Source of the DNA: a virus
IMG/VR virus record: IMGVR_UViG_3300017917_000934
Span: 1 to 47,380 of that record
DNA length: 47,380 nt
Reading direction: 5' to 3' (one strand)
Part shown: one piece after another, positions 40,195 through 47,380 of the stretch
Position numbering within the stretch: the first letter of the stretch is position 1
Layout of the letters: every line of letters starts with the position of its first letter
The notes under the pieces: generated by a model
What the model saw: the letters and a program-made list of their open reading frames with translations, nothing else
Told to the model about the DNA's origin: nothing
The model's database searches: none
Made by a program: the position numbers and the translations under genes

Positions 40195-41643
40195 CTATAA
40201 AGGATAAAAATCACGGCTAACTGTTAGGTATGTGTTAGCAGATAGTGGAGTATATTGCACTTCAACATTACCACTGATTAGGCTAGCAGATACATTACCC
40301 AACGTGTTACCTATGGTTAACACTCCATAAGTAGTTGAAACTGCTGTAGTACCGTTATGTGTTACTAAAGTTTCATAACTTTCTACATCACTGGCTCTAA
40401 CTGCTTGAATAATGTATTTTACAGTTCTCCAAGAAGTGATACTGTAACTGTCAATGGTGGTTGTAGCCACATTTGGTATAAGTGTATTAGATTTATTGTT
40501 TATAGAACCATTTAAGATAATATTTCCGGTTATATTAACATTTTCTAAATCTAAGGTTATCGCAGTTTTAGGACCAAATCGCAAAGAACTTACGCTAGTC
40601 GCTGAAACAGCAATAAAACGCACTTCAACAGAGTCTGATGTTAACGGAGTTTCTGTAAATTGAATTTGATTGTTATTTACAATAGTGTAAGAATATATAG
40701 GTTGTTGTAGGGTACCGTTAATACTTACAAGCACACTGTCAACAGTTACATTTGAACCTAGTGTGTAAACATTACTTACACCATCAGGAGCAATAGTTTC
40801 ACTACTGATTATAGCCGCGCCAGGTGCATCCCATGTAGTGCCTGTCCAATATTCAATAGTGCCTCTGGTATTATTATATCTAAAATAACCAACTTCAGGA
40901 TTTAGTGGACGACTACTATCATCACCTGTAGGTAACCAAACAGCATCGCTTCCTCTAAATTGTACGGTACCAGTACCCGGTGCGTTTAGTACAATATTAC
41001 CGTTTGACTGTATACTTGTAATAGTGTTGCCGCTAAAAGAGAAGAATCCTAAAATAGCGTTACCAATGTTACTGGTTGTAGGTAACCCTAAGTTACCTGA
41101 ATATACAGCACCGCTGATATAAACACTATTTCCTGTAAAACTAATAGGTTGGTTGCTGGCATTGTAAGGTGTATTATTACTGTTAAAGTTTAAGATGCCC
41201 GATTGATAGTCAAATACCCATAAGTCGTTGTTGCCACTACCTGTTGCAAATACCTGTGTACCTTTTGTTAATACATTACCTGCTTGACCACTAGGCGCAA
41301 TATAAACTTTAACTTGATATGTAGAACCAAATTCAGGTGGAATCCAGTTAGTTCTACCTGTTAACCATGTGAGTGTTGGTGTTGGAATACCTGCAGCACT
41401 AGTACATTCTACCGGTAAACTAGTCGTATAAACTGTCACCGGAGCACTGTTACTACCAGGAATAACTGTAGGAATGTTAGTTGAATCTTGCCAGATTCTA
41501 TCACCACGAATTAGCAGTGGACTTGCGTATGGTTCTTGAGTCGCATCAATGTTGCCCGCTATGTCAGTCTTAGCGGCACCGTAAACTATCTTCTTCCAAA
41601 GATAGTCAACTTTTTGTGAGTCTGGTGCGTTTTGTATAGGCAT
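40195..41643 (-). CDS. Tail fibre or fibre-associated protein (482 aa)
   Basis: The N-terminus PIQNAPDSQKVDYLWKKIVY looks like a docking segment and is followed by a beta-rich region. From about residue 245 come modules shared with the large fibre: NPEVGYFRYNNTRGTIEYWT then GTTWDAPG, then DSVLVSINGTLQQPIYSYTI then TETPLTSDSVEVRFIA. Last is a C-terminal domain (IDSYSITSWRTVKYIIQAVR ... ESYETLVTHNGTTAVSTTYG) that matches the end of the 1676-aa protein. The ATG overlaps the stop of the 971-aa gene (TAATG). The shared C-terminal domain suggests a trimerisation or receptor-binding tip common to both fibres. Confidence 0.78.
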   Translation of the reverse strand: MPIQNAPDSQKVDYLWKKIVYGAAKTDIAGNIDATQEPYASPLLIRGDRIWQDSTNIPTVIPGSNSAPVTVYTTSLPVECTSAAGIPTPTLTWLTGRTNWIPPEFGSTYQVKVYIAPSGQAGNVLTKGTQVFATGSGNNDLWVFDYQSGILNFNSNNTPYNASNQPISFTGNSVYISGAVYSGNLGLPTTSNIGNAILGFFSFSGNTITSIQSNGNIVLNAPGTGTVQFRGSDAVWLPTGDDSSRPLNPEVGYFRYNNTRGTIEYWTGTTWDAPGAAIISSETIAPDGVSNVYTLGSNVTVDSVLVSINGTLQQPIYSYTIVNNNQIQFTETPLTSDSVEVRFIAVSATSVSSLRFGPKTAITLDLENVNITGNIILNGSINNKSNTLIPNVATTTIDSYSITSWRTVKYIIQAVRASDVESYETLVTHNGTTAVSTTYGVLTIGNTLGNVSASLISGNVEVQYTPLSANTYLTVSRDFYPL

Positions 41644-44558
41644 TATGACACCGCCAATGTGGAAACTGTTTGTCCACTTGCAAGGGCAATTCTAACTAAA
41701 GCAACATTATTAGTTGCTGAGGACAAACTCACGTTACCTAAAGTAACTGCGAATGTTCCGCTTAATGCTACGTTGGCTGCAACTAAGGCGCCAGTGCCGC
41801 AACCGTTTGATCCATTACCGCCTGCACCTGTGTTTGATCCAGGACGACCAGATCCAGCATAACTTGTTGTAGCGTCTAACCAACCGTTTAATCCGCTGGT
41901 TTGATCAATAAATGTACCTGGTGCAGCCACCCACACACCCGCAACACCTGATGGTGCAACAAGATGTAAGTTAAAGCCGCTTACACCAGTACGTTGTAGG
42001 CCCATGGTAAAGTATTGGAAACTTGTACCATCACCTGAACGATTAGGTCCTACTGGTAAGAACACATTACCGTAGTCACTGGTATCATATCGTAGGACAC
42101 CCATACGAATAGTTGCTTCACGTGTGCCAGCAACACCGGGGTCGCTTGCTTCTGTGTAGACATTAGGACTAGTCATAAAGTTAGTTGAACCTACATAACT
42201 AGGTGTATGTGTAGTACTGCTTAAGAAGTAAGTACTACGCACCGCAGGGTTGGTATTTGCTGATGTGTTAGCACTGATAGCAATTTCGCTGATGCCACTT
42301 TGCGCCGCAGTGTGAACTTGAATTCTTCTTGTGTTTACATTTCTAGCAGTGCTGGTTCCGTTAACGTTTGTGGCTACAACTTGAATATTAGCCACAGCAC
42401 GAACACTGGCTTGGTTAACGGCCACTGTCAAGTTGGCTAGACTGTAAGCCGCAACGTTGCCTGTACCTGCAATAGGAGTACCGCTGGCCAACATTGGACT
42501 TGATACGTTACTTAAATGTACGTAAGCATGTGTGTTGGCTAGAACTACGTTGCCACTGCCTTCTAATACTGTACCAGAGTTCACTGCCACTACGTTAGCA
42601 GTATTGTTCCATGTTTGGCCAATCCAACTGCTGATAGTTAAGTCTTGCAACCATAGTTGTGGACTGCCTGTGTTAAAGTATGGAACACCAGAAATATAAC
42701 GATATGTACCAGGTGCTCTGATTGCTACATTGCCGCCGCTAACTGTTGGCGCACTGGTCACATCATCTTTGACAAATTCAACATTACCTGTTGTTCCAGT
42801 TGATGAATGATTTAATCCAAAGCGATTTATACCAACAGGTATACTACCGCCTTGTGCGACTACGTTGGCAGTGAATCCCCAGAATGCACCTGGGTAGTAA
42901 ACTGAACTTGCAAAGGTTGTGCTAGCACCTGCTGATGTTAGCAACCAGAAGTCGCTAAAGGCAATCACGCCCAAGTTGCCTGATATTGTAGGTGTTGTTT
43001 GTGCGGCTATGTTTACATTGCCACGAACTGTGCCGTTTACCACCGCTTGTAGATATCCTACATTGGCGCTGACTGAATAGTTAGTAGTAACGTTACCTGT
43101 TGTGTTGATCAACGTTGTGCCTGTGGCCACTGTACGACTAACACTGGCATTGGCAGATAATGTTGTGCCGCCTGTGTTATCCACTGCTCCGCTTGCTAGA
43201 GTTGCGTTTGTACCAACACTGCCACTAAATGATAATACTTTTGTATTAAGTCCTGCTGGACTGCTAATATTAGCATCATAGACTTTAACGTTAGCAATAT
43301 TAGCACGTGGTATTACGCTAGGGTTAGCAGTAGTATGGCTTGTTAAGAACAAGCGCATGGTATTTGTAGTTGCTCCAGAACTTGCAGTGTAACTAGGAGT
43401 ATAGGCTAAACGACTACCTAACACACCACCGCTGGCACTGTCATTGGCAATGGCCACGTTACTAGTACCGTCACCCCAATTCATTTGGTAGGCAACAGAT
43501 GCCATTGTAGTGTTGGTAGTAGTGTTTTGCATGTAGATAGTATTACCTTCTACTACCCATAGATTATTACCTGTTAGTGCAGAACCGCCACTGGATGCAC
43601 GATATAAATCAAACTGTACATTAGGGTCTGCTGTGTAAATGATAATATAATCAATTCTCTCAAAACTTGCTTCACTGCCTGTGCCTAATCCTGCGCTGTT
43701 ATACGCACGAACTGTTACATCAAAAGGACTGTTTGTATTATCATTATAAGTTTTTGTTGGTGTTGTAGTAGATACTGCGTTGCTGTAAGTGCCATCGCCC
43801 CATGCAATATCATAACGGTTAGCACTGCCTGTTGGTACTATAGTTAATGTTACGGTAGTGCCAGCACCACCTGCTGTTGGTGCTCCTGTAAATGTCACGC
43901 TCTTAACAAAAGTGTTAGCGCGAACATTTTCCATCATTTCGTTTAGGTCATCAATAGCATCTGTAACTAGTGTTGTGTTTGACCAAAATGCCCATGCGCC
44001 AGGAAAACGAATATTACCGTCTGTTGGGTCACCTAAAGGTATTAGGTTACCAAAGTTTGTGCCAACTACCTGTTGATCAACATAGGCTTTAGTTGCGGCA
44101 TCTGTATTGTTAATTGGATCTGCTACATAGATGATTCTGTTGTTACCAGCGTTAATGATGCTATTACCATTAACAACAAGATTACTTAGATTAATATTAC
44201 CTACAGTTAGACTACCGGTAACAGTTAAGTTGCCTAACGGGCCTACATTGGTAATATATGGTTGATTATTAGTTAGTATTGTGCCAGTAACTTGGCCAAA
44301 GTAACCTGTGTTCCATTGATTAGCAATACTACCTATATCAAATGCTAAATTTGCTCCTGAATAGATATGTCCGTTGCCGGCTAAAATATTACCATTGACA
44401 TGAAGTGCTTGTTGCGGGGTATCTGTGTTAACCCCTATGCGATAGTTAACAACGTCCCAATATTGTAAGGTCAGGCCAGAAGAGGTTAGGGCAAGGTCAG
44501 TACCTTGTCGGTCTAGATTTGCTAAAAGAGAATACCCGGGAACTCGACTGATTGCCAT
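41643..44558 (-). CDS. Tail fibre protein with PKD-like domains (971 aa)
   Basis: The N-terminal 200 residues are fibre-like (RIGVNTDTPQQALHVNGNIL, LGNLTVTGSLTVGNINLSNL, then TDAATKAYVDQQVVG, a fibre linker motif). Residues about 235-310 and 355-420 contain PKD-type elements, YDIAWGDGTYSNAV with YNDNTNSPFDVTVRAYNSAG, and YQMNWGDGTSNVAI. PKD folds are Ig-like domains often found in surface adhesins. The rest is Asn/Thr/Val-rich beta sequence. A Gly/Asn-rich stretch (GRPGSNTGAGGNGSNGCGTG) lies near residue 925. A late octamer inside a 9-bp inverted repeat precedes it, with AAGGTTGGAT as ribosome site. Likely a host-recognition adhesin. Confidence 0.8.
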   Translation of the reverse strand: MAISRVPGYSLLANLDRQGTDLALTSSGLTLQYWDVVNYRIGVNTDTPQQALHVNGNILAGNGHIYSGANLAFDIGSIANQWNTGYFGQVTGTILTNNQPYITNVGPLGNLTVTGSLTVGNINLSNLVVNGNSIINAGNNRIIYVADPINNTDAATKAYVDQQVVGTNFGNLIPLGDPTDGNIRFPGAWAFWSNTTLVTDAIDDLNEMMENVRANTFVKSVTFTGAPTAGGAGTTVTLTIVPTGSANRYDIAWGDGTYSNAVSTTTPTKTYNDNTNSPFDVTVRAYNSAGLGTGSEASFERIDYIIIYTADPNVQFDLYRASSGGSALTGNNLWVVEGNTIYMQNTTTNTTMASVAYQMNWGDGTSNVAIANDSASGGVLGSRLAYTPSYTASSGATTNTMRLFLTSHTTANPSVIPRANIANVKVYDANISSPAGLNTKVLSFSGSVGTNATLASGAVDNTGGTTLSANASVSRTVATGTTLINTTGNVTTNYSVSANVGYLQAVVNGTVRGNVNIAAQTTPTISGNLGVIAFSDFWLLTSAGASTTFASSVYYPGAFWGFTANVVAQGGSIPVGINRFGLNHSSTGTTGNVEFVKDDVTSAPTVSGGNVAIRAPGTYRYISGVPYFNTGSPQLWLQDLTISSWIGQTWNNTANVVAVNSGTVLEGSGNVVLANTHAYVHLSNVSSPMLASGTPIAGTGNVAAYSLANLTVAVNQASVRAVANIQVVATNVNGTSTARNVNTRRIQVHTAAQSGISEIAISANTSANTNPAVRSTYFLSSTTHTPSYVGSTNFMTSPNVYTEASDPGVAGTREATIRMGVLRYDTSDYGNVFLPVGPNRSGDGTSFQYFTMGLQRTGVSGFNLHLVAPSGVAGVWVAAPGTFIDQTSGLNGWLDATTSYAGSGRPGSNTGAGGNGSNGCGTGALVAANVALSGTFAVTLGNVSLSSATNNVALVRIALASGQTVSTLAVS

Positions 44559-44561
44559 TAA

Positions 44562-44597
44562 AATAATCCAACCTTTACACTATTTATCTGGATTATT
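44562..44597 (-). promoter_or_regulatory. Late promoter inside an inverted repeat (971-aa fibre)
   Basis: AATAATCCA (44562-44570) and TGGATTATT (44589-44597) are perfect 9-bp arms; the loop ends with an exact minus-strand GATAAATA (44581-44588). The downstream arm includes the TGGAT ribosome site. The arrangement is the same as at gp13. Confidence 0.65.
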
Positions 44598-45036
44598 AGG
44601 CTATTGTAGAAACTGTACTTGCAAATCCGCTGATAATTGTGATAGCCGCACCGTTGTTAGGTGGACTACTAAAAATAATATTACCAGTACCATTAAATGT
44701 ATAGTTTGTAACTGGTATTTGATAAACTGTACCTACATGCACTATAACTTTATTTTCATCACCTGAACTAAACACTGTGCTCATAGGCCAGAACTGACTG
44801 GCATTACCATTGCCTGTAAAGTTATCTCGAGAAATTACTACGTTACCTTCACGACTTACTGCATTCCAACTTGGAGTTCCTGTGATGTTGGCGTAAAATT
44901 CTAATCGATTAGTTGTAGTATTAAAGCGTGTTTGTCCGCTCACAGGACTACTAGGTCCTATACTGCTAGTCCCTTGCGGAACACCTAAGGCATAAGCCGC
45001 ACCGCTGAATACTTGATTTTTAAGCATGCGTCCCAT
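44596..45036 (-). CDS. Small fibre-module protein (146 aa)
   Basis: This short protein consists of two modules found at the C-terminal parts of the larger fibres: SGQTRFNTTTNRLEFYANIT then GTPSWNAV (about 35-62), and NKVIVHVGTVYQIPVTNYTF then NIIFSSPPNNGAAITIISG (about 95-140). It begins GRMLKNQVFSGAAYALGVPQ. It may be an adaptor or chaperone-like piece of the fibre network, or a free-standing baseplate or whisker component. TAGGA precedes the ATG, 4 nt after the 101-aa gene. The 3' end overlaps the inverted repeat before the 971-aa gene. Confidence 0.7.
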   Translation of the reverse strand: MGRMLKNQVFSGAAYALGVPQGTSSIGPSSPVSGQTRFNTTTNRLEFYANITGTPSWNAVSREGNVVISRDNFTGNGNASQFWPMSTVFSSGDENKVIVHVGTVYQIPVTNYTFNGTGNIIFSSPPNNGAAITIISGFASTVSTIA

Positions 45037-45040
45037 GTGC

Positions 45041-45346
45041 TTACATTCCTACAAAGTTAACTGTTGCTGAAATAGTGCCACCTGAATTTGCTCTTATATA
45101 TTCACCATTGGCTAAGACTAATTTTTCTCTGTCAATTACAAAAGTATCTGCGGCTGCAATCTGCACTTCTCTGTAAACTATATTTGCTGTAGTGCTATAT
45201 GCGGCACCGTTACCTGTAATCCAAACATTTAAGTTTGCAGATGCTGATCCATAGTTGCAAAAATACATGGTAGAAATTACGGTATTGCCTGAACTAACAT
45301 AGATGTTGCTAGTTGCCAGTGTTAAGGTTGTGCTTTGTATTGCCAT
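45041..45346 (-). CDS. Small structural-type protein of the fibre cluster (101 aa)
   Basis: No function is known. The sequence is wholly beta-type: STTLTLATSNIYVSSGNTVI, then STMYFCNYGSASANLNVWIT, then IAAADTFVIDREKLVLANGE then YIRANSGGTISATVNFVGM. I associate the element (D)T-x-V-(I/L)-x-x-EKLVL-x-x-G-(D/E)-x-I with small proteins next to fibres in marine T4-like phages. AGGATA precedes the ATG. It is placed tightly between two fibre genes, 3 nt after the 222-aa gene. A baseplate or fibre-connector role is inferred from context. Confidence 0.65.
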   Translation of the reverse strand: MAIQSTTLTLATSNIYVSSGNTVISTMYFCNYGSASANLNVWITGNGAAYSTTANIVYREVQIAAADTFVIDREKLVLANGEYIRANSGGTISATVNFVGM

Positions 45347-45349
45347 ATC

Positions 45350-46018
45350 TTATCCTAATAATAATGAAAAGCCAAATGCTCTTCTTTTTGTAACTAATTC
45401 TTCATTAGTTGATGCAACTCCGGTTACGTATAAACCTGTTTGTCCTGCACCCTCTGCGGCAGCATTTAATACTGTCTCACCTATTGCAGGAGTATATGCT
45501 ATATTAGCATAGGCTAAACTCAATGCACCTTGAATATTAATATATGAAGTTGCGGCTACGTTAGCATAAATTGTGAAACCATTGACATTTAAATTAGCGC
45601 CTAATACCGGTGCTTTGTCATCAAACAATGCTGTTAGACCTGTGCTTGATACAGCAATATTTGTATACTTGGTCCCGTCACCAGGACTACCTGCTGTAAC
45701 TCCGCTAACTTGCCACTGCTTAACAGGCTCGTTCCAAATAATTTCTACATTACCACCAGGAGCAGTGCCACGGTAAATTTGAACACCTGATGTTGTGCCC
45801 AGTGTGCTAACACCGTTACCTGTTTCACCTGCGTTAAGTGTAATAATATTATCTGTAATAACTTGTGTATTACTCGAAATTATTGTTGTGTTACCACGAA
45901 CAGTTAAGTTACCTGTTACAATTACACTGTCGGTGTCTAAGGTAATATTAGAAGCCCCAGTATTTTTGAAAGGGGTTTGAATTACTAAATTACCGTTAAA
46001 TTTCTTTACGCTAGCCAT
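45350..46018 (-). CDS. Fibre protein with attachment-type module (222 aa)
   Basis: Residues 15-110 (TDSVIVTGNLTVRGNTTIIS, then TQVITDNIITLNAGETGNG, then VQIYRGTAPGGNVEIIWNEP then VKQWQVSG) match the N-terminal module of the 1676-aa fibre, where the same order NLFVLGTS...NDPLVTLNNG...AIVWAEPFKEFRLIG occurs. The second half continues as fibre-like beta sequence (APVLGANLNVNGFTIYANVA) and ends RRAFGFSLLLG. CTGGAT precedes the ATG and an exact late octamer lies 20 nt upstream. It starts a four-gene late operon. The shared module probably docks fibres to the baseplate. Confidence 0.72.
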   Translation of the reverse strand: MASVKKFNGNLVIQTPFKNTGASNITLDTDSVIVTGNLTVRGNTTIISSNTQVITDNIITLNAGETGNGVSTLGTTSGVQIYRGTAPGGNVEIIWNEPVKQWQVSGVTAGSPGDGTKYTNIAVSSTGLTALFDDKAPVLGANLNVNGFTIYANVAATSYINIQGALSLAYANIAYTPAIGETVLNAAAEGAGQTGLYVTGVASTNEELVTKRRAFGFSLLLG

Positions 46019-46038
46019 TTAAAATATCCAGTTTCTAT

Positions 46039-46046
46039 TATTTATC
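46039..46046 (-). promoter_or_regulatory. Late promoter octamer GATAAATA (222-aa gene)
   Basis: An exact GATAAATA on the minus strand lies 20 nt before the ATG at 46018. Imperfect arms (GTTT/AAAC and TATC/GATA) surround it, a weaker form of the gp13 arrangement. Confidence 0.7.
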
Positions 46047-46060
46047 ACTAAACCTTCAGA

Positions 46061-46090
46061 TAAAAAAATAGCGGCCGTAGCCGCTATTTT
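46061..46090 (-). terminator. Intrinsic terminator after the 217-aa gene
   Basis: AAAATAGCGGC (46065-46075) and GCCGCTATTTT (46080-46090) form a perfect 11-bp stem with a CGTA loop, followed on the minus strand by a run of seven T. Confidence 0.85.
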
Positions 46091-46103
46091 AGTCTGCAAC
46101 AAA

Positions 46104-46757
46104 TTAATTGTTATCTAATGTTACACTTACATTTTGTACTGGTGTTGTAATGTTCCACTGTACGTGTGTGTTTGCAGCAAATTGTGTGCCCGAGTTAGGT
46201 GTTAAATATGCTGTTTCACCATATAATTTGTAAACATAGTAAGTACCACCTGCTGAGTCTGTTGCACCGATATAGCCTTGTCCTGCTGTTGGGCTACCGT
46301 TGTCAACTAGCGCAACAACACCTGTTCCTTGTGCGTTTGCTACTCTGTAACGTTTGCTACCTGTTTGTTTAACAATATCACTGGCTACTGCCGAAGCACC
46401 ACCTGTAATATATGCTGTCATGCTGATAGCGTTAGCAGTTACACCTGTACCAAATAATACAACGTTAGCACTTGCTGGGCTAGCGTTAGCACCTGTAATT
46501 AACGCAGTAGGTGCTGATGTATAGCCAGTACCTGCATTAGTAATTACAATACCTGTAACATTACCACTACCATTTAGTGATACTGTACCTGTTGCTGTAG
46601 TGCCGCCTGTAATTTGTGGCGCACTAAAAGTAACTCCTACGTTAGCAGTGTAATAACCATTACCTGCTACCCAAACGTTAGCGTAAAGTACACCTTCACC
46701 GCCTACACCGTTTTGATTACGATTACCAAAATAAACTGATTTTACTGGACGTCCCAT
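46104..46757 (-). CDS. Structural/fibre-type protein (217 aa)
   Basis: Start taken at the ATG at 46757 (MGRPVKSVYFGNRNQNGVGG), which has AAGGAGA upstream; a longer frame to 46808 has a Pro/Arg-rich extension without support. The sequence is beta-rich with repeated VWVAGNGYYTANVGVTFSAP, NGSGNVTGIVITNAGTGYTS, and SKRYRVANAQGTGVVALVDN units. It ends in NTHVQWNITTPVQNVSVTLD. The GxGY-T-x-AP element is common in beta-structured fibre and decoration proteins. It has its own late octamer (46828-46835) and terminator, so it is a separate late transcription unit. It may be a head decoration or fibre tip protein. Confidence 0.65.
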   Translation of the reverse strand: MGRPVKSVYFGNRNQNGVGGEGVLYANVWVAGNGYYTANVGVTFSAPQITGGTTATGTVSLNGSGNVTGIVITNAGTGYTSAPTALITGANASPASANVVLFGTGVTANAISMTAYITGGASAVASDIVKQTGSKRYRVANAQGTGVVALVDNGSPTAGQGYIGATDSAGGTYYVYKLYGETAYLTPNSGTQFAANTHVQWNITTPVQNVSVTLDNN

Positions 46758-46827
46758 TTGTTTTCTCCTTATAAATGGCGTTCTAGGCCTACGCGGTGGG
46801 TGCCGCATAAGTTCATATGAACAATAA

Positions 46828-46835
46828 TATTTATC
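46828..46835 (-). promoter_or_regulatory. Late promoter octamer GATAAATA (217-aa gene)
   Basis: An exact GATAAATA on the minus strand lies 70 nt before the ATG at 46757. The leader includes a palindrome GTTCATATGAAC (46811-46822). Confidence 0.65.
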
Positions 46836-46840
46836 GTAGA

Positions 46841-46869
46841 TTGACTTTTATAGCATTAGATAGTATAAT
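46841..46869 (+). promoter_or_regulatory. Early sigma70 promoter of the 105-aa gene
   Basis: TTGACT (46841-46846) and a perfect TATAAT (46864-46869) are 17 nt apart on the plus strand, the best sigma70 match in the window. It diverges from the late octamer at 46828. Confidence 0.85.
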
Positions 46870-46897
46870 TACGCTTCATTTACTAGGAGACTAGACT

Positions 46898-47215
46898 ATG
46901 ACTTGGTATATAGCAAAATACAAAAGTATTAAGCCTGCTTTTAGAGGTGGAGAAACTAATTACAAAACTATAAACGCTACAAAAAAATATGTAGAGTATT
47001 TTTTAGACATACAAGAAATGAATGCCTTACTAATAACTACTAAAAGTTTTGATGTTAAGATGGACTTGCTGTATTGTTTAGAACGTGCTGAAAGTAAAAA
47101 ACAGTGGAACTTTAGGCATCCTAACTTTGATAGAGATGATGCTAATACTATCCTAACTGCGGTTAGATATGCTAAACAGCACGTAGACGCATTAAGTATA
47201 CTAGAAAAATACTAG
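46898..47215 (+). CDS. Orphan early hypothetical protein (105 aa)
   Basis: Not recognised. The protein is basic and aromatic (TWYIAKYKSIKPAFRGGETN), with helical segments (YVEYFLDIQEMNALLI, DLLYCLERAESKKQWNFRHP, TILTAVRYAKQHVDALSILE). There is no signal peptide. TAGGAGAC precedes the ATG. It is a monocistronic unit with the strongest host-type promoter of the window and a strong terminator at its stop, on the opposite strand to its neighbours. This layout is typical of early phage genes that act on the host cell; the target is unknown. Confidence 0.65.
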   Translation: MTWYIAKYKSIKPAFRGGETNYKTINATKKYVEYFLDIQEMNALLITTKSFDVKMDLLYCLERAESKKQWNFRHPNFDRDDANTILTAVRYAKQHVDALSILEKY

Positions 47216-47220
47216 CCAAC

Positions 47221-47246
47221 AAAAAAGCCCCTTGCGGGGCTTTTTT
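47221..47246. terminator. Bidirectional intrinsic terminator
   Basis: AAAAAAGCCCC (47221-47231) and GGGGCTTTTTT (47236-47246) form a perfect 11-bp stem with loop TTGC and a T6 run in each direction. It serves both the plus-strand 105-aa gene and the minus-strand gene entering from the right. Confidence 0.9.
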
Positions 47247-47272
47247 ATTTTCATATCCTTTAAGATAAAATC

Positions 47273-47380
47273 TTATTGGAATGATAGGTTTGCAACACCA
47301 ATTGTTTCCAAGTAGTCTGCAGCGTTACCTAGAGATGATGCTGTGTTTGTTAACTCAGCATAACCGTAACGTGTCATGAA
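47273..47380 (-). CDS. 23: C-terminus of probable major capsid protein gp23 (partial)
   Basis: A minus-strand frame entering from the right edge ends at TAA (47273-47275) and supplies 35 residues, FMTRYGYAELTNTASSLGNA then ADYLETIGVANLSFQ. The F-x-TRYG followed about 25 residues later by a short hydrophobic end (I-x-V-x-NL) is the pattern of gp23 C-termini in T4-like phages. The rest lies outside the window. gp20-gp23 are otherwise missing from this window, which fits them being to the right. A strong terminator follows, as expected for an abundant capsid gene. It is not the missing end of the porin: joining the two window ends would break the reading frame. Confidence 0.45.
   Translation of the reverse strand, partial: FMTRYGYAELTNTASSLGNAADYLETIGVANLSFQ

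Noticed and set aside
1-47380. A circular genome with the porin spanning both window ends
   Set aside because: The left edge cuts a minus-strand porin and the right edge cuts another minus-strand gene. Joining base 47380 to base 1 shifts the frame and gives a stop within two codons. The right-end peptide fits a capsid C-terminus better than a porin end.
1-47380. tRNA genes, riboswitches, insertion sequences or attachment sites
   Set aside because: No cloverleaf, conserved aptamer, transposase gene or paired target duplications were seen by eye; a covariance-model scan would be needed to exclude small RNAs.

Overview
This window is part of a T4-like (straboviral/kyanoviral-type) myophage genome, AT-rich, with most genes on the minus strand. 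The T4 core set is recognisable from protein sequence: packaging (gp16, gp17), head completion (gp4), neck and tail completion (gp13, gp14, gp15), tail tube and sheath (gp19, gp18), tube initiator (gp54), recombination (UvsX, UvsY, gp32) and dNMP kinase (gp1). Protein sizes and the many conserved hypothetical proteins look like those of marine T4-like phages rather than coliphage T4. The host must be Gram-negative, because the phage carries a signal-peptide-bearing outer-membrane porin. The porin style suggests a proteobacterial, perhaps betaproteobacterial, host, but that is inference.

Layout, left to right. 1-2.9 kb: porin, adenosylhomocysteinase, a small protein and an RNA polymerase omega-like protein; the last three form an operon behind a sigma70-type promoter. 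2.9-13 kb: glycosyltransferase-like genes, a nuclease-like protein, a nucleotidyltransferase-cupin fusion, a methyltransferase, uvsY, a radical SAM enzyme, a beta-rich protein, uvsX, another glycosyltransferase-like gene and gp32. From uvsX to the cupin fusion, neighbouring genes touch or overlap by 1-8 nt, apart from a 1-nt gap. 13-21.3 kb: packaging and head region, in which gp16 and gp17 are separated by five genes, several with N-termini like T4 capsid-targeting peptides. 21.3-35 kb: tail and neck genes, including a plus-strand gp14-gp15-Nudix block and an early operon. 35-46.8 kb: a very large repetitive fibre locus. 46.8-47.4 kb: an orphan early plus-strand gene, a bidirectional terminator and the C-terminus of a probable major capsid protein.

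Two promoter classes can be read directly. Early promoters are TTGAC(A/T)-17 nt-TAWAMT. Late promoters are an octamer (G/A/C)ATAAATA, close to T4's TATAAATA, found in front of almost every virion gene or operon on both strands. In several cases the octamer lies exactly 5 nt before an ATG that has no Shine-Dalgarno sequence, which predicts leaderless late mRNAs. In two cases the octamer lies inside the loop of a perfect inverted repeat whose downstream arm holds the ribosome binding site. That arrangement resembles the T4 switches that silence read-through RNA and allow only late-initiated RNA to be translated.

The accessory genes suggest two themes: S-adenosylmethionine chemistry (AdoHcy hydrolase, a methyltransferase, a radical SAM enzyme) and glycan or nucleotide-sugar chemistry (three transferase-like genes, a heptose-type adenylyltransferase fused to a cupin). 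The porin and the omega-like protein would act on the host envelope and on host RNA polymerase. No tRNA, CRISPR array, insertion sequence or riboswitch was seen, and no gap between genes exceeds about 160 nt.
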